In this document: positions 18,309 to 27,566 of the stretch, in pieces
How the letters are laid out: every line of letters starts with the position of its first letter
How positions within the stretch are numbered: the stretch's first letter is position 1
Assembly (NCBI RefSeq): GCF_900465345.1
Contig: NZ_UEGO01000038.1
Location: 62,001-126,000, forward strand
Length of the DNA stretch: 64,000 bases
Source of the DNA: Asaia bogorensis
GTDB taxonomy: Bacteria; Pseudomonadota; Alphaproteobacteria; Acetobacterales; Acetobacteraceae
Direction of reading: 5' to 3'
Translations under genes and position numbers: made by a program
Notes under the pieces: generated by a model
Told to the model about the DNA's origin: nothing
The model's input: only the letters and a program-made list of their open reading frames with translations
Databases searched by the model: none

Positions 18309-18424
18309 GCACCTCATTGCGGGCAGGGGGCAGGATTGCCCAATTGATGCCTTGACGAAGCCATGATGACGGGGGAGAGAGAACCCTTTCCCGCGTGAGC
18401 CTCATCCTTCAGGAGCGACAGATC

Positions 18425-19687
18425 ATGGACCGTTTCATCATACGTGGCGGCAGACGTCTTGAAGGCGAGATCGTGATTGGCGGCGCCAAGAATGCCGGTC
18501 TCAAGCTCATGGTCGCGGGGCTTCTGACGTCTGAGCGACTCATTCTCTCCAACGTGCCGAAGATCGCCGATATCGAGACCATGCAGGTGCTGCTGCGTCA
18601 GCATGGCATTGCGGTCGAGCCGGTCGATGCGGAAGGGCGTACGCTGTCGATTGGTGGCCCGATCACGTCCGTCGAGGCGCCGTACGATATTGTTTCCAAA
18701 ATGCGGGCCTCCATCCTGGTTCTGGGGCCTCTGCTTGCCCGCGCTCATGAGGCCCGTGTCTCGCTGCCGGGTGGCTGCGCCATTGGCACGCGCCCTGTCG
18801 ATCTGCATCTCAAGGGCCTTGAGACACTTGGGGCGACCATCCGTCTCGAAAACGGCTATATCAATGCCAGTGCGCCCGGTGGTCTGGTGGGCGATCGTAT
18901 CCTGCTGCCTTTCGCATCTGTTGGTGCAACCGAAAACCTGCTGATGGCCGCGACCCTCGCCAAGGGCCGCACCGAGATCGTCAATGCGGCGCGTGAGCCG
19001 GAAATCAGCGATCTGGTCGAGTGCCTCAACCGCATGGGCGCGCGGATCAGCGGGGCCGGCACCGGTACCCTCGTCATCGATGGTGTCGAGGCGCTGACCG
19101 GGGCAGAGCACGCGATCATGGCCGATCGTATCGAATGTGGCACCTATGCCTGCGCGGCTGGCATTACCGGGGGTGATCTGCGTCTGATCGGTGGTCGCGT
19201 TCGCGATCTCGGAGCGGTCGTGCGTACGCTGGAAGAGGCGGGCGTTGAGGTGCTGGAAGAGGAAAACGCCATCCGTGTGCGTCGTACAGGGGCACTCAAG
19301 GGCGTCGACATCATGACCGAGCCCTATCCGGGTTTCCCGACCGACATGCAGGCCCAGTTCATGGCTATGCTGGCGGTTGCCGAAGGCGCGTCAATGGTGA
19401 CGGAAACGATCTTCGAGAACCGTTTCATGCACGTACCCGAGCTCAACCGCATGGGCGCGCGTATCAACGTTCATGGCTCTTCTGCGATTATCCGAGGAGT
19501 GGACCATCTCTCGGGCGCGCCCGTCATGGCGACCGATCTGCGTGCTTCGTTCTCCCTGATTCTTGCGGGTCTGGGCGCACGTGGTGAGACCTCACTCAGC
19601 CGCATCTATCATCTGGATCGCGGGTACGAAGCCGTCGATCGCAAGCTTTCCGCGGTCGGGGCCGATATTGAGCGTATCCGTGAATAA
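18425..19687 (+). CDS. murA: UDP-N-acetylglucosamine 1-carboxyvinyltransferase MurA
   Basis: 420 residues, usual length. Catalyses the first committed step of peptidoglycan synthesis, transferring enolpyruvate from PEP to UDP-GlcNAc. Lys23-Asn24 (GAKNAG), Arg94 and the reactive Cys118 ([11 protein letters not shown]), target of fosfomycin, are present. ATG at 18425 has aggag nine bases upstream; an in-frame ATG at 18395 would add a non-conserved tail. Confidence 0.98.
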   Translation: MDRFIIRGGRRLEGEIVIGGAKNAGLKLMVAGLLTSERLILSNVPKIADIETMQVLLRQHGIAVEPVDAEGRTLSIGGPITSVEAPYDIVSKMRASILVLGPLLARAHEARVSLPGGCAIGTRPVDLHLKGLETLGATIRLENGYINASAPGGLVGDRILLPFASVGATENLLMAATLAKGRTEIVNAAREPEISDLVECLNRMGARISGAGTGTLVIDGVEALTGAEHAIMADRIECGTYACAAGITGGDLRLIGGRVRDLGAVVRTLEEAGVEVLEEENAIRVRRTGALKGVDIMTEPYPGFPTDMQAQFMAMLAVAEGASMVTETIFENRFMHVPELNRMGARINVHGSSAIIRGVDHLSGAPVMATDLRASFSLILAGLGARGETSLSRIYHLDRGYEAVDRKLSAVGADIERIRE

Positions 19688-19696
19688 TTGAAGCTA

Positions 19697-19721
19697 CGCC
19701 CCCTACCTTTCAGGGGGGGCG
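19697..19721 (+). terminator. Hairpin after murA
   Basis: cgccccct/agggggggcg stem of 8-9 bp starting 10 bp after the murA stop; no T-run. Followed by the repeat-like hairpins at 19734-19779. Confidence 0.45.
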
Positions 19722-19733
19722 AACGTGCGACAG

Positions 19734-19779
19734 GGGGCGCTGCCCCGTGTCCCGCCAGATGGGTTACCCTTCTGGCGGG
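19734..19779. repeat. G+C-rich intergenic double hairpin (Acetobacteraceae-type)
   Basis: ggggcgctgcccc (19734-19746) then cccgccaga..tctggcggg with an inner gggt/accc stem (19751-19779), in the convergent gap between murA and the GMC gene. The build resembles the modules at 61179-61429, and such elements recur between genes in acetic acid bacteria. It may also terminate the GMC operon. Confidence 0.55.
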
Positions 19780-19804
19780 GGTATTCTCTCCTGCAAAGCG
19801 CTTC

Positions 19805-21328
19805 TCAGCGCCCTTCCTTGATCGCTGCCGCAGTGCGCAGGCTCAGGGCCATGATGGCAAGAGCCGGATTGGCGGCCGTGGCGCTCGGGAAAATCGAGTG
19901 ATCGCTGATCCAAAGATTGTCGATGTCATGGCTGCGACCGAACGGATCCACGACGGAGTCATCTGGATCAGTCCCCATACGACATGTGCCAATCATGTGC
20001 GCCGCGCGGTCCATCGACCAGATATCTCTGGCCCCCGCGGCTTCCCAGATCGACGTCATGGTGCGGGCCATGTGTTCATGCATAGCCTGCTCGTTCGGGC
20101 CATAGCTGAAGATAATCTTCGGCTTGGGCACACCGGCTCGACCGGTCTCATCGGACAAGGTCACACGGTTATCGTCGCTGGGCAGGCAGTCGCCATGCGC
20201 GCCCAGCCCGGCCATGTGATTATAGCCGCGTAGATAACGCGTGAGGTCATCACCCCACAGGCCGCGCCCACGGGCCACGCCTGTTGCCCAGGTAAGGGGC
20301 ATCATGCCGAGTGACTGGATCAGGTACCCCCCGGCGAACTCGGCGTCCTTGGGGCGCATCATGTCTTCAGTGATGGTGAGAGACGGATAGCCCTTGTTGG
20401 GGCGTATGATCTCGTCGAACGTGCCCCAGACCTGAGTGGAGATGTGAGCCATGTAGTTGCGCCCGACCTGACCACTACGATTGGCAAGCCCGGTGTGAAG
20501 CAGCAATCTGGCGGTCTCCACGGCTCCTGCTGCGAGGACGAGATTGGCGCATTTCTGCACCCGGTCCTTACCCTCCTCGCGATAGACAACGCCAGTGACG
20601 CGTCCCGCCGTATCGCGTTCGATGCCGTGCACGAAGCAGTTCGGCCTGATTTCTGCGCCTGCCGAAACGGCAAGAGGAAGGTATGTGACATCGGTGCCTG
20701 ATTTGGCGCCGTTACGGCATCCCTGATGGCAGGCGCCACATCCGGTACAGGCTTTTCTGTCACCCCAATCGCGCGTGATCAGCGCCGTAGGGCCATCGGC
20801 ATTGCGTATGCCGAGAGCATCGCATCCACGCGCCATCGCCTGTGCCGCCCCATTGCGCTGCGGCGGCGGGTAGGCATAACGTCGACTCGGCTCCCAAGGG
20901 TAATTCTCTGGCCCCGAGACGCCGATCTCGCGTTCGACCCGCTCGATATAGGGCAGCATGGTCCCGAAATCGAAAGGCCAGTCGACGCCCTTGCCGGTTT
21001 CGCTGTGCAGTTTCATGTCGCGCGGATCGATGCGCGGCATGAAAGCGCCGAAATGCAGCATGGAGCCGCCCACGCCCGTGCCGCTGTTGTTACCGCCAAA
21101 CGCCATCGGGTTAGCCCCACCCGAAAGACGCTCTTCAAGCCAGTAGATTTCCGAAGCCGTCGCTTCGTCTGGCGTATGTTGCTTGGGGTCGAAGCGCGGT
21201 CCGGCTTCGAGCGCCACCACCTTCATGCCTGTACGCGCCAGTTCGGCCAGCAGCGGGGCGCCACCGGCCCCCGTGCCGACGACGACCACATCGACGATAT
21301 CGTTATCTGCGAAACGGCGTGACTTCAT
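19805..21328 (-). CDS. GMC-type flavoprotein dehydrogenase, large subunit
   Basis: 507 residues. FAD-binding GTGAGG at 18-23, a GMC core, and a C-terminal catalytic histidine in AHMIGTCRMG plus NPALAIMAL. Cys194, 197, 200 and 204 (CTGCGACHQGC) form a cluster like the proposed iron-sulphur site of FAD-glucose dehydrogenase-type enzymes. Its start overlaps the stop of the upstream small-subunit gene by 4 bp (ATGA). Related pairs oxidise gluconate, 2-ketogluconate, sorbitol or glucose at the membrane; the substrate here is unknown. No cytochrome c subunit is encoded next to it. Confidence 0.9.
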   Translation of the reverse strand: MKSRRFADNDIVDVVVVGTGAGGAPLLAELARTGMKVVALEAGPRFDPKQHTPDEATASEIYWLEERLSGGANPMAFGGNNSGTGVGGSMLHFGAFMPRIDPRDMKLHSETGKGVDWPFDFGTMLPYIERVEREIGVSGPENYPWEPSRRYAYPPPQRNGAAQAMARGCDALGIRNADGPTALITRDWGDRKACTGCGACHQGCRNGAKSGTDVTYLPLAVSAGAEIRPNCFVHGIERDTAGRVTGVVYREEGKDRVQKCANLVLAAGAVETARLLLHTGLANRSGQVGRNYMAHISTQVWGTFDEIIRPNKGYPSLTITEDMMRPKDAEFAGGYLIQSLGMMPLTWATGVARGRGLWGDDLTRYLRGYNHMAGLGAHGDCLPSDDNRVTLSDETGRAGVPKPKIIFSYGPNEQAMHEHMARTMTSIWEAAGARDIWSMDRAAHMIGTCRMGTDPDDSVVDPFGRSHDIDNLWISDHSIFPSATAANPALAIMALSLRTAAAIKEGR

Positions 21329-21966
21329 GATCCTGCGCCTTTCTGAGCTGGCTCCCACGCTTCTTCCACACCTTCTCCCATTTCCGAGAAACCCTGGAAG
21401 AAACCGTCGCCGCCGTTGAAGATCGCGTCGATGCCAAGCTGAGCCTGTACGGCCGGATGAGAGATGAAGATCTGCACGCAATCCGCGCGCAGATCTGCAA
21501 ACCAGGCGCGCATCTGCGTGGCATCCAGATGCGCGGTGTCAAACGCGCCCTCGGCCATGCCATGAATGATCTGATCCTGTTCGGCTGCACCGAGGGCAGC
21601 AAAGGCCTTGCCCTTGCTGGAGCGTGCATGGACGTCCAGCCCGTCCAGGGCCTGTTCATAGGCCTCCTGATCGGGCGGCAAGGTCGCAAACCGCCAGCCA
21701 TCGCCCGGTGTTCCAAGGCGTGCGTCGATCCGGGCGGCCAGATTGATGCTGGCATCGCTGAGAACCGATTTCTGGGGCAGCACGCGGGCCGTGAGCGCGA
21801 TAAGCGTCTCATAGGCGCCGGACGACAGGTGACGCGGTACGTAATCCGCATCGCTGGTCTGGGCCCGCTCCTCCATGATCTGGCGCGTACGACCCGAGAT
21901 ACGATCGGAATCAAGCAGAGCCAGATAATCCGGGTCGATAGCGGGGGGGAGAGATGTCTGGCTCAT
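21325..21966 (-). CDS. Gluconate 2-dehydrogenase subunit 3-family protein
   Basis: 213 residues from the ATG at 21966 (upstream gggaacgcacc). Members of this family are the small gamma-like partners that help fold and export flavin dehydrogenases, usually with a Tat signal. This copy has no clear twin-arginine signal: the N-terminus is MSQTSLPPAIDPDY. The export route of the pair is therefore unclear. Overlaps the GMC gene by 4 bp, so stoichiometric coupled translation is likely. Confidence 0.85.
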   Translation of the reverse strand: MSQTSLPPAIDPDYLALLDSDRISGRTRQIMEERAQTSDADYVPRHLSSGAYETLIALTARVLPQKSVLSDASINLAARIDARLGTPGDGWRFATLPPDQEAYEQALDGLDVHARSSKGKAFAALGAAEQDQIIHGMAEGAFDTAHLDATQMRAWFADLRADCVQIFISHPAVQAQLGIDAIFNGGDGFFQGFSEMGEGVEEAWEPAQKGAGS

Positions 21967-22256
21967 GGTGCGTTCCCAAAACCGTGATGACGCCTCTAAC
22001 ATGCCCGCAGTGTGGAAAGTTGCCAAGCAATGGCTGTGCCAAGTTATTGAGAACGCTTCGCAAAAAGGATTTTATGGCTCTAGCCCGAGTCGCAGTTGAG
22101 CAGAATCACGGTTGATCGGCAGGCGTATCGAGGGGCGATGTCTGGCGCCCCCCAGGAGGGATGCGTTTTCTCTTCATGCCTTGGCCGGACAGGACACGCA
22201 GGAACGGTCCGGTGCGGGCAAGGGAAGCGGCAGGGCCCCTTATGAGGGTCAGGCTA

Positions 22257-22808
22257 TCAGAGGCGTGGGGTCGTGACGCCAAGTTGCTTCATGTACTTCC
22301 CAGCGCGATCGGCATAGCTCGTTTCGCAGGGCGAGGCGCCCTGGAAGAACAGGAACTGGCAGATACCCTCATTGGCATAGATACGTGCGGGCAGCTTGGT
22401 CGTGTTGCTGATCTCGATAGTGACCTGACCTTCCCATTCGGGTTCGAGCGGGGTCACGTTCACGATGATGCCGCAGCGGGCATAGGTGGATTTGCCAAGG
22501 CAGACCACAAGCACATCGCGCGGGATGCGGAAATATTCGACCGTGTGGGCGAGGGCGAAGCTGTTCGGCGGAATGGTGATATCGCCCGTGCGCGTGACGA
22601 AACTGTTTGCCGCGAACTTCTTAGGGTCCACCACAGCGTTGTCGACATCGGTGAAGATTTTGAAATCCTCGCCAACGCGCGCGTCATACCCGTAGGAGGA
22701 AAGGCCATACGAAATGACGCCCTCGCGCTTCTGGGCTTCGACGAAGGGCTCGATCATGCCCTTTTCCTGGGCCATCTGGCGGATCCAGCTATCTGGCATG
22801 ATGGGCAT
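22257..22808 (-). CDS. dcd: dCTP deaminase
   Basis: 183 residues. Converts dCTP to dUTP for thymidylate synthesis. Conserved [10 protein letters not shown] and [17 protein letters not shown] (catalytic Glu) and the C-terminal GICQFLFF are present. Start [16 protein letters not shown] at 22799 is an alternative. Confidence 0.97.
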   Translation of the reverse strand: MPIMPDSWIRQMAQEKGMIEPFVEAQKREGVISYGLSSYGYDARVGEDFKIFTDVDNAVVDPKKFAANSFVTRTGDITIPPNSFALAHTVEYFRIPRDVLVVCLGKSTYARCGIIVNVTPLEPEWEGQVTIEISNTTKLPARIYANEGICQFLFFQGASPCETSYADRAGKYMKQLGVTTPRL

Positions 22809-22913
22809 CGCGAGTCTCTCGATCTGTGGGGAATGAACGGGTTTGCAGGTCTAGCCGCGCAGCGGTGGTCCTGCAAACCGGGGAGGACGGGCTAGGAACC
22901 CGAACGCTCGAAA

Positions 22914-23207
22914 TCAGGCGATATGGGTCAGGAATACGACCTGCGACGCACCACCCTCGACGAGGGTCTTGATGGCGTTGTTGAACACCTTGCCATGTTC
23001 CATGCCCATATGGGCCTTGAAGGCATCGTCGTCACGATAGGTCTCTTCGACATGGAAGAAATCGGGGTCGGCTTCGAGGGTATAGACCACGAAGCGTTCA
23101 TTGCCGGGTTCGCCGCGCACGTCATCGGCCAGGGCCGTGAGCAGACGGGCGACTTCCTCGCGCTTGCCGGGCAGGGCGCGCATGGTGGCGTAGAGAGCCT
23201 TGGACAT
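22914..23207 (-). CDS. Antibiotic biosynthesis monooxygenase (ABM) domain protein
   Basis: 97 residues, a single dimeric alpha/beta ABM domain (MSKALYATMRALPGKREEV, then FFHVEETYRDDDAFKAHM). Related YgiN-like proteins act as quinol monooxygenases, but many are uncharacterised. The next small gene follows 12 bp upstream in the same direction. Confidence 0.85.
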   Translation of the reverse strand: MSKALYATMRALPGKREEVARLLTALADDVRGEPGNERFVVYTLEADPDFFHVEETYRDDDAFKAHMGMEHGKVFNNAIKTLVEGGASQVVFLTHIA

Positions 23208-23219
23208 GAATGGTTCCTT

Positions 23220-23408
23220 TCAGGAAGAAGAAGTCTCGGTAGAAGGTGCCGGCATGTCCTGGTCCTCAGGCGCCTTGACCGCGCGGTTGCGCACCTGGGC
23301 CTTGCGACGCAGCAGGTTGGCGCGCAGGGCTGCGGCCTCACGCGCCAGACGCTTGTCGAGATCAGCCTGCGCTTTTTCGGACAGGCTCGGGCGGGGTGGT
23401 GTGGTCAT
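23220..23408 (-). CDS. Small conserved alphaproteobacterial protein
   Basis: 62 residues, hydrophilic, with an Arg/Ala-rich helix RLAREAAALRANLLRRKAQ. Its ATG overlaps the glycosyltransferase stop by 4 bp, supporting expression. No function known; such short R-rich helical proteins are common beside unrelated genes in this family. Confidence 0.7.
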   Translation of the reverse strand: MTTPPRPSLSEKAQADLDKRLAREAAALRANLLRRKAQVRNRAVKAPEDQDMPAPSTETSSS

Positions 23409-24586
23409 GGGCAGTATTCCCGAAAATTGTCCGACAGGCAGCTACCGAGCAGCTCATCATAGACGGCGAGCGTGGCCGATTGCATCTGCCGCGTCGTGTA
23501 GTTTTCCGCAATGTGATGACGTGCCGTTTCCGATAGCAGAGAGCGGGCGCCCTGGGACAGGGTGAGGATCTGAAACAGCGCGTCGGCCAGCGCCTGGGCA
23601 TCGTCGGGCGGGATGAGCAGCCCGGTCTGATAAGGCAGAACAGTTTCCATGGCACCACCCTGCGCGGTCACAACCACGGGTCGTCCCATAGCCTGTGCCT
23701 CGATAACCACGCGGCCAAAAGGCTCGGGGCGAAGAGAGGGAACGGTCACGACATCGGCCAGCGCATAGGCTGCGGGCATGTCCTGACAGAGCCCCGCGAA
23801 ACGCAGGCGCTCGCGCAGACCGAGCTGCGCGGCGGTTGCCTCGATCTCCCTGACATAACTGTCTTTCGGATCGGCCGGGCCGACAAGCACGGCAAGCCAG
23901 GGACCGGGTAGCAGATGTTGCAGTCGTGCCATCGCGCGCAGGAGAAACAACTGTCCCTTCCAGCGTGTGAGACGGCCCGGCAACATGATGACGGGCGTAC
24001 CGGGAGGGACCTGCCATCTTTCGGCAAGGGCCTGGATACGGGCGCCGTTGACGAGGTCGGGATCAAAGCGGGCCATGTCGGCCCCGCGTGGGATCAGGCG
24101 CAGCCGGTCCTCGCCTACCTGATAATCATCACGCAGGCGGGTGGCGATATAGGTGCTGATGGCAATGACGCGCGCTCCACGCGCCAGCACCGCATTATAG
24201 CGTTTCTTGCCCGGGAAACTGGCCTTGTGCACACCATGCCACGTCGTGACGAAGGGCGTACGGGTGCGACGCGTGGCGCGCCACGCCGCCCAGGCGGGTG
24301 CTCTGGAACGCGCATGGACCAGATCAATCCCCTCGTCACGGATCAGCTGCGACAGGGTGCGGGCATTGCGCAAGATGGCGAGAGGAGATTTCTGACCAAG
24401 CGGCAGCTCGATATGGCGGGCGCCGATCGAGAGAAGGCGTGGCACGAGGGCTCCGCGCGCACTCGCTACTACGGCGCGACCACCAGCGGCAATAATGGCC
24501 TCTGCCATTTCCACTGTCCCCTGTTCGATCCCCCCCGTGCCGAGGGCCGGGAGAACCTGAAGGATGTGGGGACGAAGACGTGACAT
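23405..24586 (-). CDS. Glycosyltransferase family 4-like
   Basis: 393 residues. N-terminal Rossmann segment with GTGGIEQG (acceptor side), GRLTRWKGQ at about 204-212 and the GT4 EX7E motif (Glu288, Glu296; EPFGRVVIE). Cytosolic, nucleotide-sugar dependent, probably acting on LPS or another cell-surface glycan. Start chosen at MSRLRPHILQVL, with a weak ribosome-binding site; sequence further upstream is not family-like. Confidence 0.9.
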   Translation of the reverse strand: MSRLRPHILQVLPALGTGGIEQGTVEMAEAIIAAGGRAVVASARGALVPRLLSIGARHIELPLGQKSPLAILRNARTLSQLIRDEGIDLVHARSRAPAWAAWRATRRTRTPFVTTWHGVHKASFPGKKRYNAVLARGARVIAISTYIATRLRDDYQVGEDRLRLIPRGADMARFDPDLVNGARIQALAERWQVPPGTPVIMLPGRLTRWKGQLFLLRAMARLQHLLPGPWLAVLVGPADPKDSYVREIEATAAQLGLRERLRFAGLCQDMPAAYALADVVTVPSLRPEPFGRVVIEAQAMGRPVVVTAQGGAMETVLPYQTGLLIPPDDAQALADALFQILTLSQGARSLLSETARHHIAENYTTRQMQSATLAVYDELLGSCLSDNFREYCP

Positions 24587-24730
24587 GGGTTGCCGGTAGC
24601 ATGAAGCGTGCGTCGCCGGGAGGGGAAAGACAGGGCCGCAGCCAAAAAACCCACATGATGCGGGCGTTGTGCCACAGATCAGGCAATCAGATGCAGCGGG
24701 TTGTTCTGCGCTGCGCAAAGCGTGGCGAAA

Positions 24731-24766
24731 AGGAAAAGACCGGAGGTTTCCCTCCGGCCTTTTCCT
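24731..24766 (-). terminator. Rho-independent terminator of sldBA
   Basis: aggaaaagaccggagg/cctccggccttttcct, about 16 bp with a tttc loop and one mismatch, 56 bp after the sldA stop. Confidence 0.8.
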
Positions 24767-24821
24767 CAGTCTGTCAGGGCGCAGGCGATGACGCGCCTGA
24801 GCCCTGTTTGAAGAGCAGAAC

Positions 24822-27023
24822 TCAGTGCTTCGCCTCGGCCTCATCCGGCAGGGCATAGACAACGAGCTGGTCAGTGACAGGTGTCATCATGAAGTGATGA
24901 CCACCGGCCATGATGGCGACATACTGCTTGCCGTTGACTTCATAGGTCATCGGGTTGGCCTGGCCGCCGCCGGGGAGCACGTCGGACCACACATCCTTGC
25001 CGGTCTTGATGTCAATGGCGCGGATCTGGTTGTCGGTTGCTGCCGCCACAAAGACGAGACCGCCCTTGGTGATGACCGAGCCACCGTTATTCGGCGTGCC
25101 GATATTCAGCGGCAGGCCGGTCGGCATGTTCCACGGGCCATTGGCGCGAGCCGTACCGAGGGGGCGCGACCACAGGACCTTCTTGGTCTTGATGTCGATG
25201 GCCTCGATCATGCCGTAAGGCGGCTTGTTGCACATCATGCCCGTGTAGTGGTTCCAGAACGGGGTCACGACAATACCGTAAGGCGTGTCGGCCTGGGCGC
25301 CATTACCTTCGGCACCACCGCCAGCGGGGTTGTAGGTGGGGTTGTCGATCGGCTTCAGGCCCAGCGCATCAGCCTTCTTGCGGGTGATGAGCTGATCGTA
25401 CATCGGGGTGGAGTTCCAGTTGGCAATGACAATGCCCGATTGCGGGTCATAGGCCATGCTGCCCCAGTCGCTGCCACCGTTATAGCCGGGATATTCGATA
25501 TTCGGCTTGTCGAGTGCAGGCGGGGTGAACTCACCGACATAACGTGCCTTGCGGAACATGATGCGGCAATAAAGCTGATCGATGGGCGACATGCCCCACA
25601 TGTCGCTTTCCTTCAGGTCAGGGAAAGCAAGGCGCGGGAAGGCGGTCGACCAGGGCTGTGTCGGGCTGCGCGGATCATCCGACATCGTGCTGGCGGGCGC
25701 AGGCTTTTCAACCACCGGGAATTCCGGCAGCGGCTTGCCTGTTGCACGGTCGAGCACGAAGGTCTGGCCACGCTTGGTGGGTACCAGCAGGGCTGGCGTG
25801 ACCGAGCCATCGGCATGATGATAGTCGAACTTGGTCGCCTGTGAGCCGATGTCGTAGTCCCAGACATCCTTGTGCGCCGTCTGGAAAACCCAGCGCGGTT
25901 CGCCTGTCTTGACGTCAAGTGCTACGATGGAGGACGAGACAGCGTTCTCCTTATCGGTACGCATGGCGCTGTAATAATCGGCGGCCGAGTTGCCGGTCGG
26001 GACATAGACCAGGCCAAGCTCGTTATCGCCCGTCATGGCAGCCCATGAATTGGGCGTGCCGCGGCTGTAGAACTTGCCGGGCTCGGGCTGGTGATGGTTG
26101 TCGGGGTTGTTGACATCCCAGGCCCAGACGAACTTGCCGCTTTCAGCGTCGTAGCCACGGATCACGCCCGAAGGCGCCCAGCGGCGCTGACCATCGAGAA
26201 CCTCGTGGTTCACGACAGCGATCCCGTTGATGACCGGGGGCGGGGTGGTCATGGACACAAAACCGGGCACCGATTCACCCATGCCCTGCATCAGGTTGAC
26301 CTGACCGCCAAAGCCGAAGCCCTCGCACAGCTTGCCCGTCTCGGCATCGACCTGGATCAGGCGCATGTCGAGCGTGGCTTCCATGATGCGGTTATGGCAG
26401 GGCTGGCCCTCAGGGATGGTCGATGAGGTGTAATAGGTCACGCCCTTGCACGCAGCGGTGTAGGGAATGGACTGGTACTTCACCCCGGCATCGTGACGCC
26501 AGATTTCCTTGCCGGTGGCGGCATCAATACGCATCATGTCGTTCATGGCTGAACACATGTAGAGCGAGTTGCCGACCTTGATGGGGGTGGTTTCAGCGGC
26601 CCATTTATTGGCCTGCCCCGGACCGGGCTTGCTGCCGGTGTGATAGACGAAGGCGCGCTTGAGCTTGCCGACATTTTCCGGCGTCAGCTGATCCAGCGGC
26701 GAAAAGCGCGACTGGTTGGAGTCACGGCCATAGGCGGGCCAGTCCTCACGGGCGGGGGTATTGTCGATCTGCGGTACGGCAGCCGGAACATCGGCAATGC
26801 CGATCTCGGAAATATCGGGCAGATTGGCGGCGTTTACGCCAGGAGCCTGCGGCGCGGAGGGAGCGGGACCACCAAAGCGGCCGGGACCCTGCTTGTGGGC
26901 TTCTTCAGGCGCTGTGTGATCTTCACCAGGTGTCGAGTTCGACGGCGGGATCTGCGCGAAAGCCACGGTTGCGGAAATGAGGCCACCAAGGATGGTGGCG
27001 GTCATGAGGGCTGGTTTACGCAT
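24822..27023 (-). CDS. sldA: PQQ-dependent glycerol/sorbitol (polyol) dehydrogenase, large subunit
   Basis: 733 residues. Signal peptide cut after AFA, then an eight-bladed PQQ propeller. Long stretches such as QAPGVNAANLPDI, NKWAAETTPIKVG, HEVLDGQRRWAPSG and GGGQANPMTYE agree with Gluconobacter SldA as I remember it, and WDYDIGSQ is the likely active-site region. The enzyme oxidises D-sorbitol to L-sorbose, glycerol to dihydroxyacetone and other polyols in the periplasm, with ubiquinone as acceptor. It starts one base before the sldB stop (TGATG). An in-frame ATG six codons later is less likely. Confidence 0.95.
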   Translation of the reverse strand: MRKPALMTATILGGLISATVAFAQIPPSNSTPGEDHTAPEEAHKQGPGRFGGPAPSAPQAPGVNAANLPDISEIGIADVPAAVPQIDNTPAREDWPAYGRDSNQSRFSPLDQLTPENVGKLKRAFVYHTGSKPGPGQANKWAAETTPIKVGNSLYMCSAMNDMMRIDAATGKEIWRHDAGVKYQSIPYTAACKGVTYYTSSTIPEGQPCHNRIMEATLDMRLIQVDAETGKLCEGFGFGGQVNLMQGMGESVPGFVSMTTPPPVINGIAVVNHEVLDGQRRWAPSGVIRGYDAESGKFVWAWDVNNPDNHHQPEPGKFYSRGTPNSWAAMTGDNELGLVYVPTGNSAADYYSAMRTDKENAVSSSIVALDVKTGEPRWVFQTAHKDVWDYDIGSQATKFDYHHADGSVTPALLVPTKRGQTFVLDRATGKPLPEFPVVEKPAPASTMSDDPRSPTQPWSTAFPRLAFPDLKESDMWGMSPIDQLYCRIMFRKARYVGEFTPPALDKPNIEYPGYNGGSDWGSMAYDPQSGIVIANWNSTPMYDQLITRKKADALGLKPIDNPTYNPAGGGAEGNGAQADTPYGIVVTPFWNHYTGMMCNKPPYGMIEAIDIKTKKVLWSRPLGTARANGPWNMPTGLPLNIGTPNNGGSVITKGGLVFVAAATDNQIRAIDIKTGKDVWSDVLPGGGQANPMTYEVNGKQYVAIMAGGHHFMMTPVTDQLVVYALPDEAEAKH

Positions 27024-27406
27024 CAGACGGCTCCGCGGGAAACTGGACGAACCGTATCCTGACGACGCAGGACAGGCAGGCTGAGCACGACGAGAATGGC
27101 AATCAGCGTCGGGCCGAACAGGCGCGGCAGCCAGCCCCACCAGTCAAAGCCACATTCGGCAATGGTCCAGACCAGTGTGCCGGCCCAGGCGAGAAGGAAG
27201 AGATAGCCACCCAGAAGGCGGCCCATGGCCATGAAAAGGCCTGAGGCCAGCAGCACGATGCCGCAGATCAGATAATAGGCTGAGCCACCGAGGCTGAGCA
27301 GATAGCCGCCACCGCCGACAAAGATCAGTCCGAACAGGACAATGAGTATGGCGAGCGCCAATGTCCCCCAGTCGCTGATGCGTCTGGGTCTGGTACGAGA
27401 CGTCAT
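27023..27406 (-). CDS. sldB: PQQ polyol dehydrogenase, membrane small subunit
   Basis: 127 residues, about four to five membrane helices (ILIVLFGLIFVGGGGYLLSL, AYYLICGIVLLASGLFM, GPTLIAILVVLSLPVLRR). It resembles the N-terminal membrane domain of PQQ glucose dehydrogenase and Gluconobacter SldB, including the PVLRR tail. It anchors SldA and passes electrons to ubiquinone. Strong ribosome-binding site aaggaggtttc. The preceding 160 bp separate it from a LysR gene in the same direction. Confidence 0.93.
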   Translation of the reverse strand: MTSRTRPRRISDWGTLALAILIVLFGLIFVGGGGYLLSLGGSAYYLICGIVLLASGLFMAMGRLLGGYLFLLAWAGTLVWTIAECGFDWWGWLPRLFGPTLIAILVVLSLPVLRRQDTVRPVSRGAV

Positions 27407-27566
27407 GAAACCTCCTTGAGACGAGCTGCGGAGACTATCCTGAAGGCAAACAGAACAGGGCAACACATATCGGTGAAAATCATGATACGTTCGATGAGAT
27501 GGCGAGTTTTCCGGCCCGGGAGCATCTCTGAACGGATCTCGACTCAGTGTGTCTGAAGCGCACCGG

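Noticed and set aside
18314-19111. Minus-strand open frame of 265 codons
   Set aside because: Antisense to murA, no ribosome-binding site or family.
24825-25844. Plus-strand frame of 339 codons
   Set aside because: Mirror of sldA, with no conserved motif.
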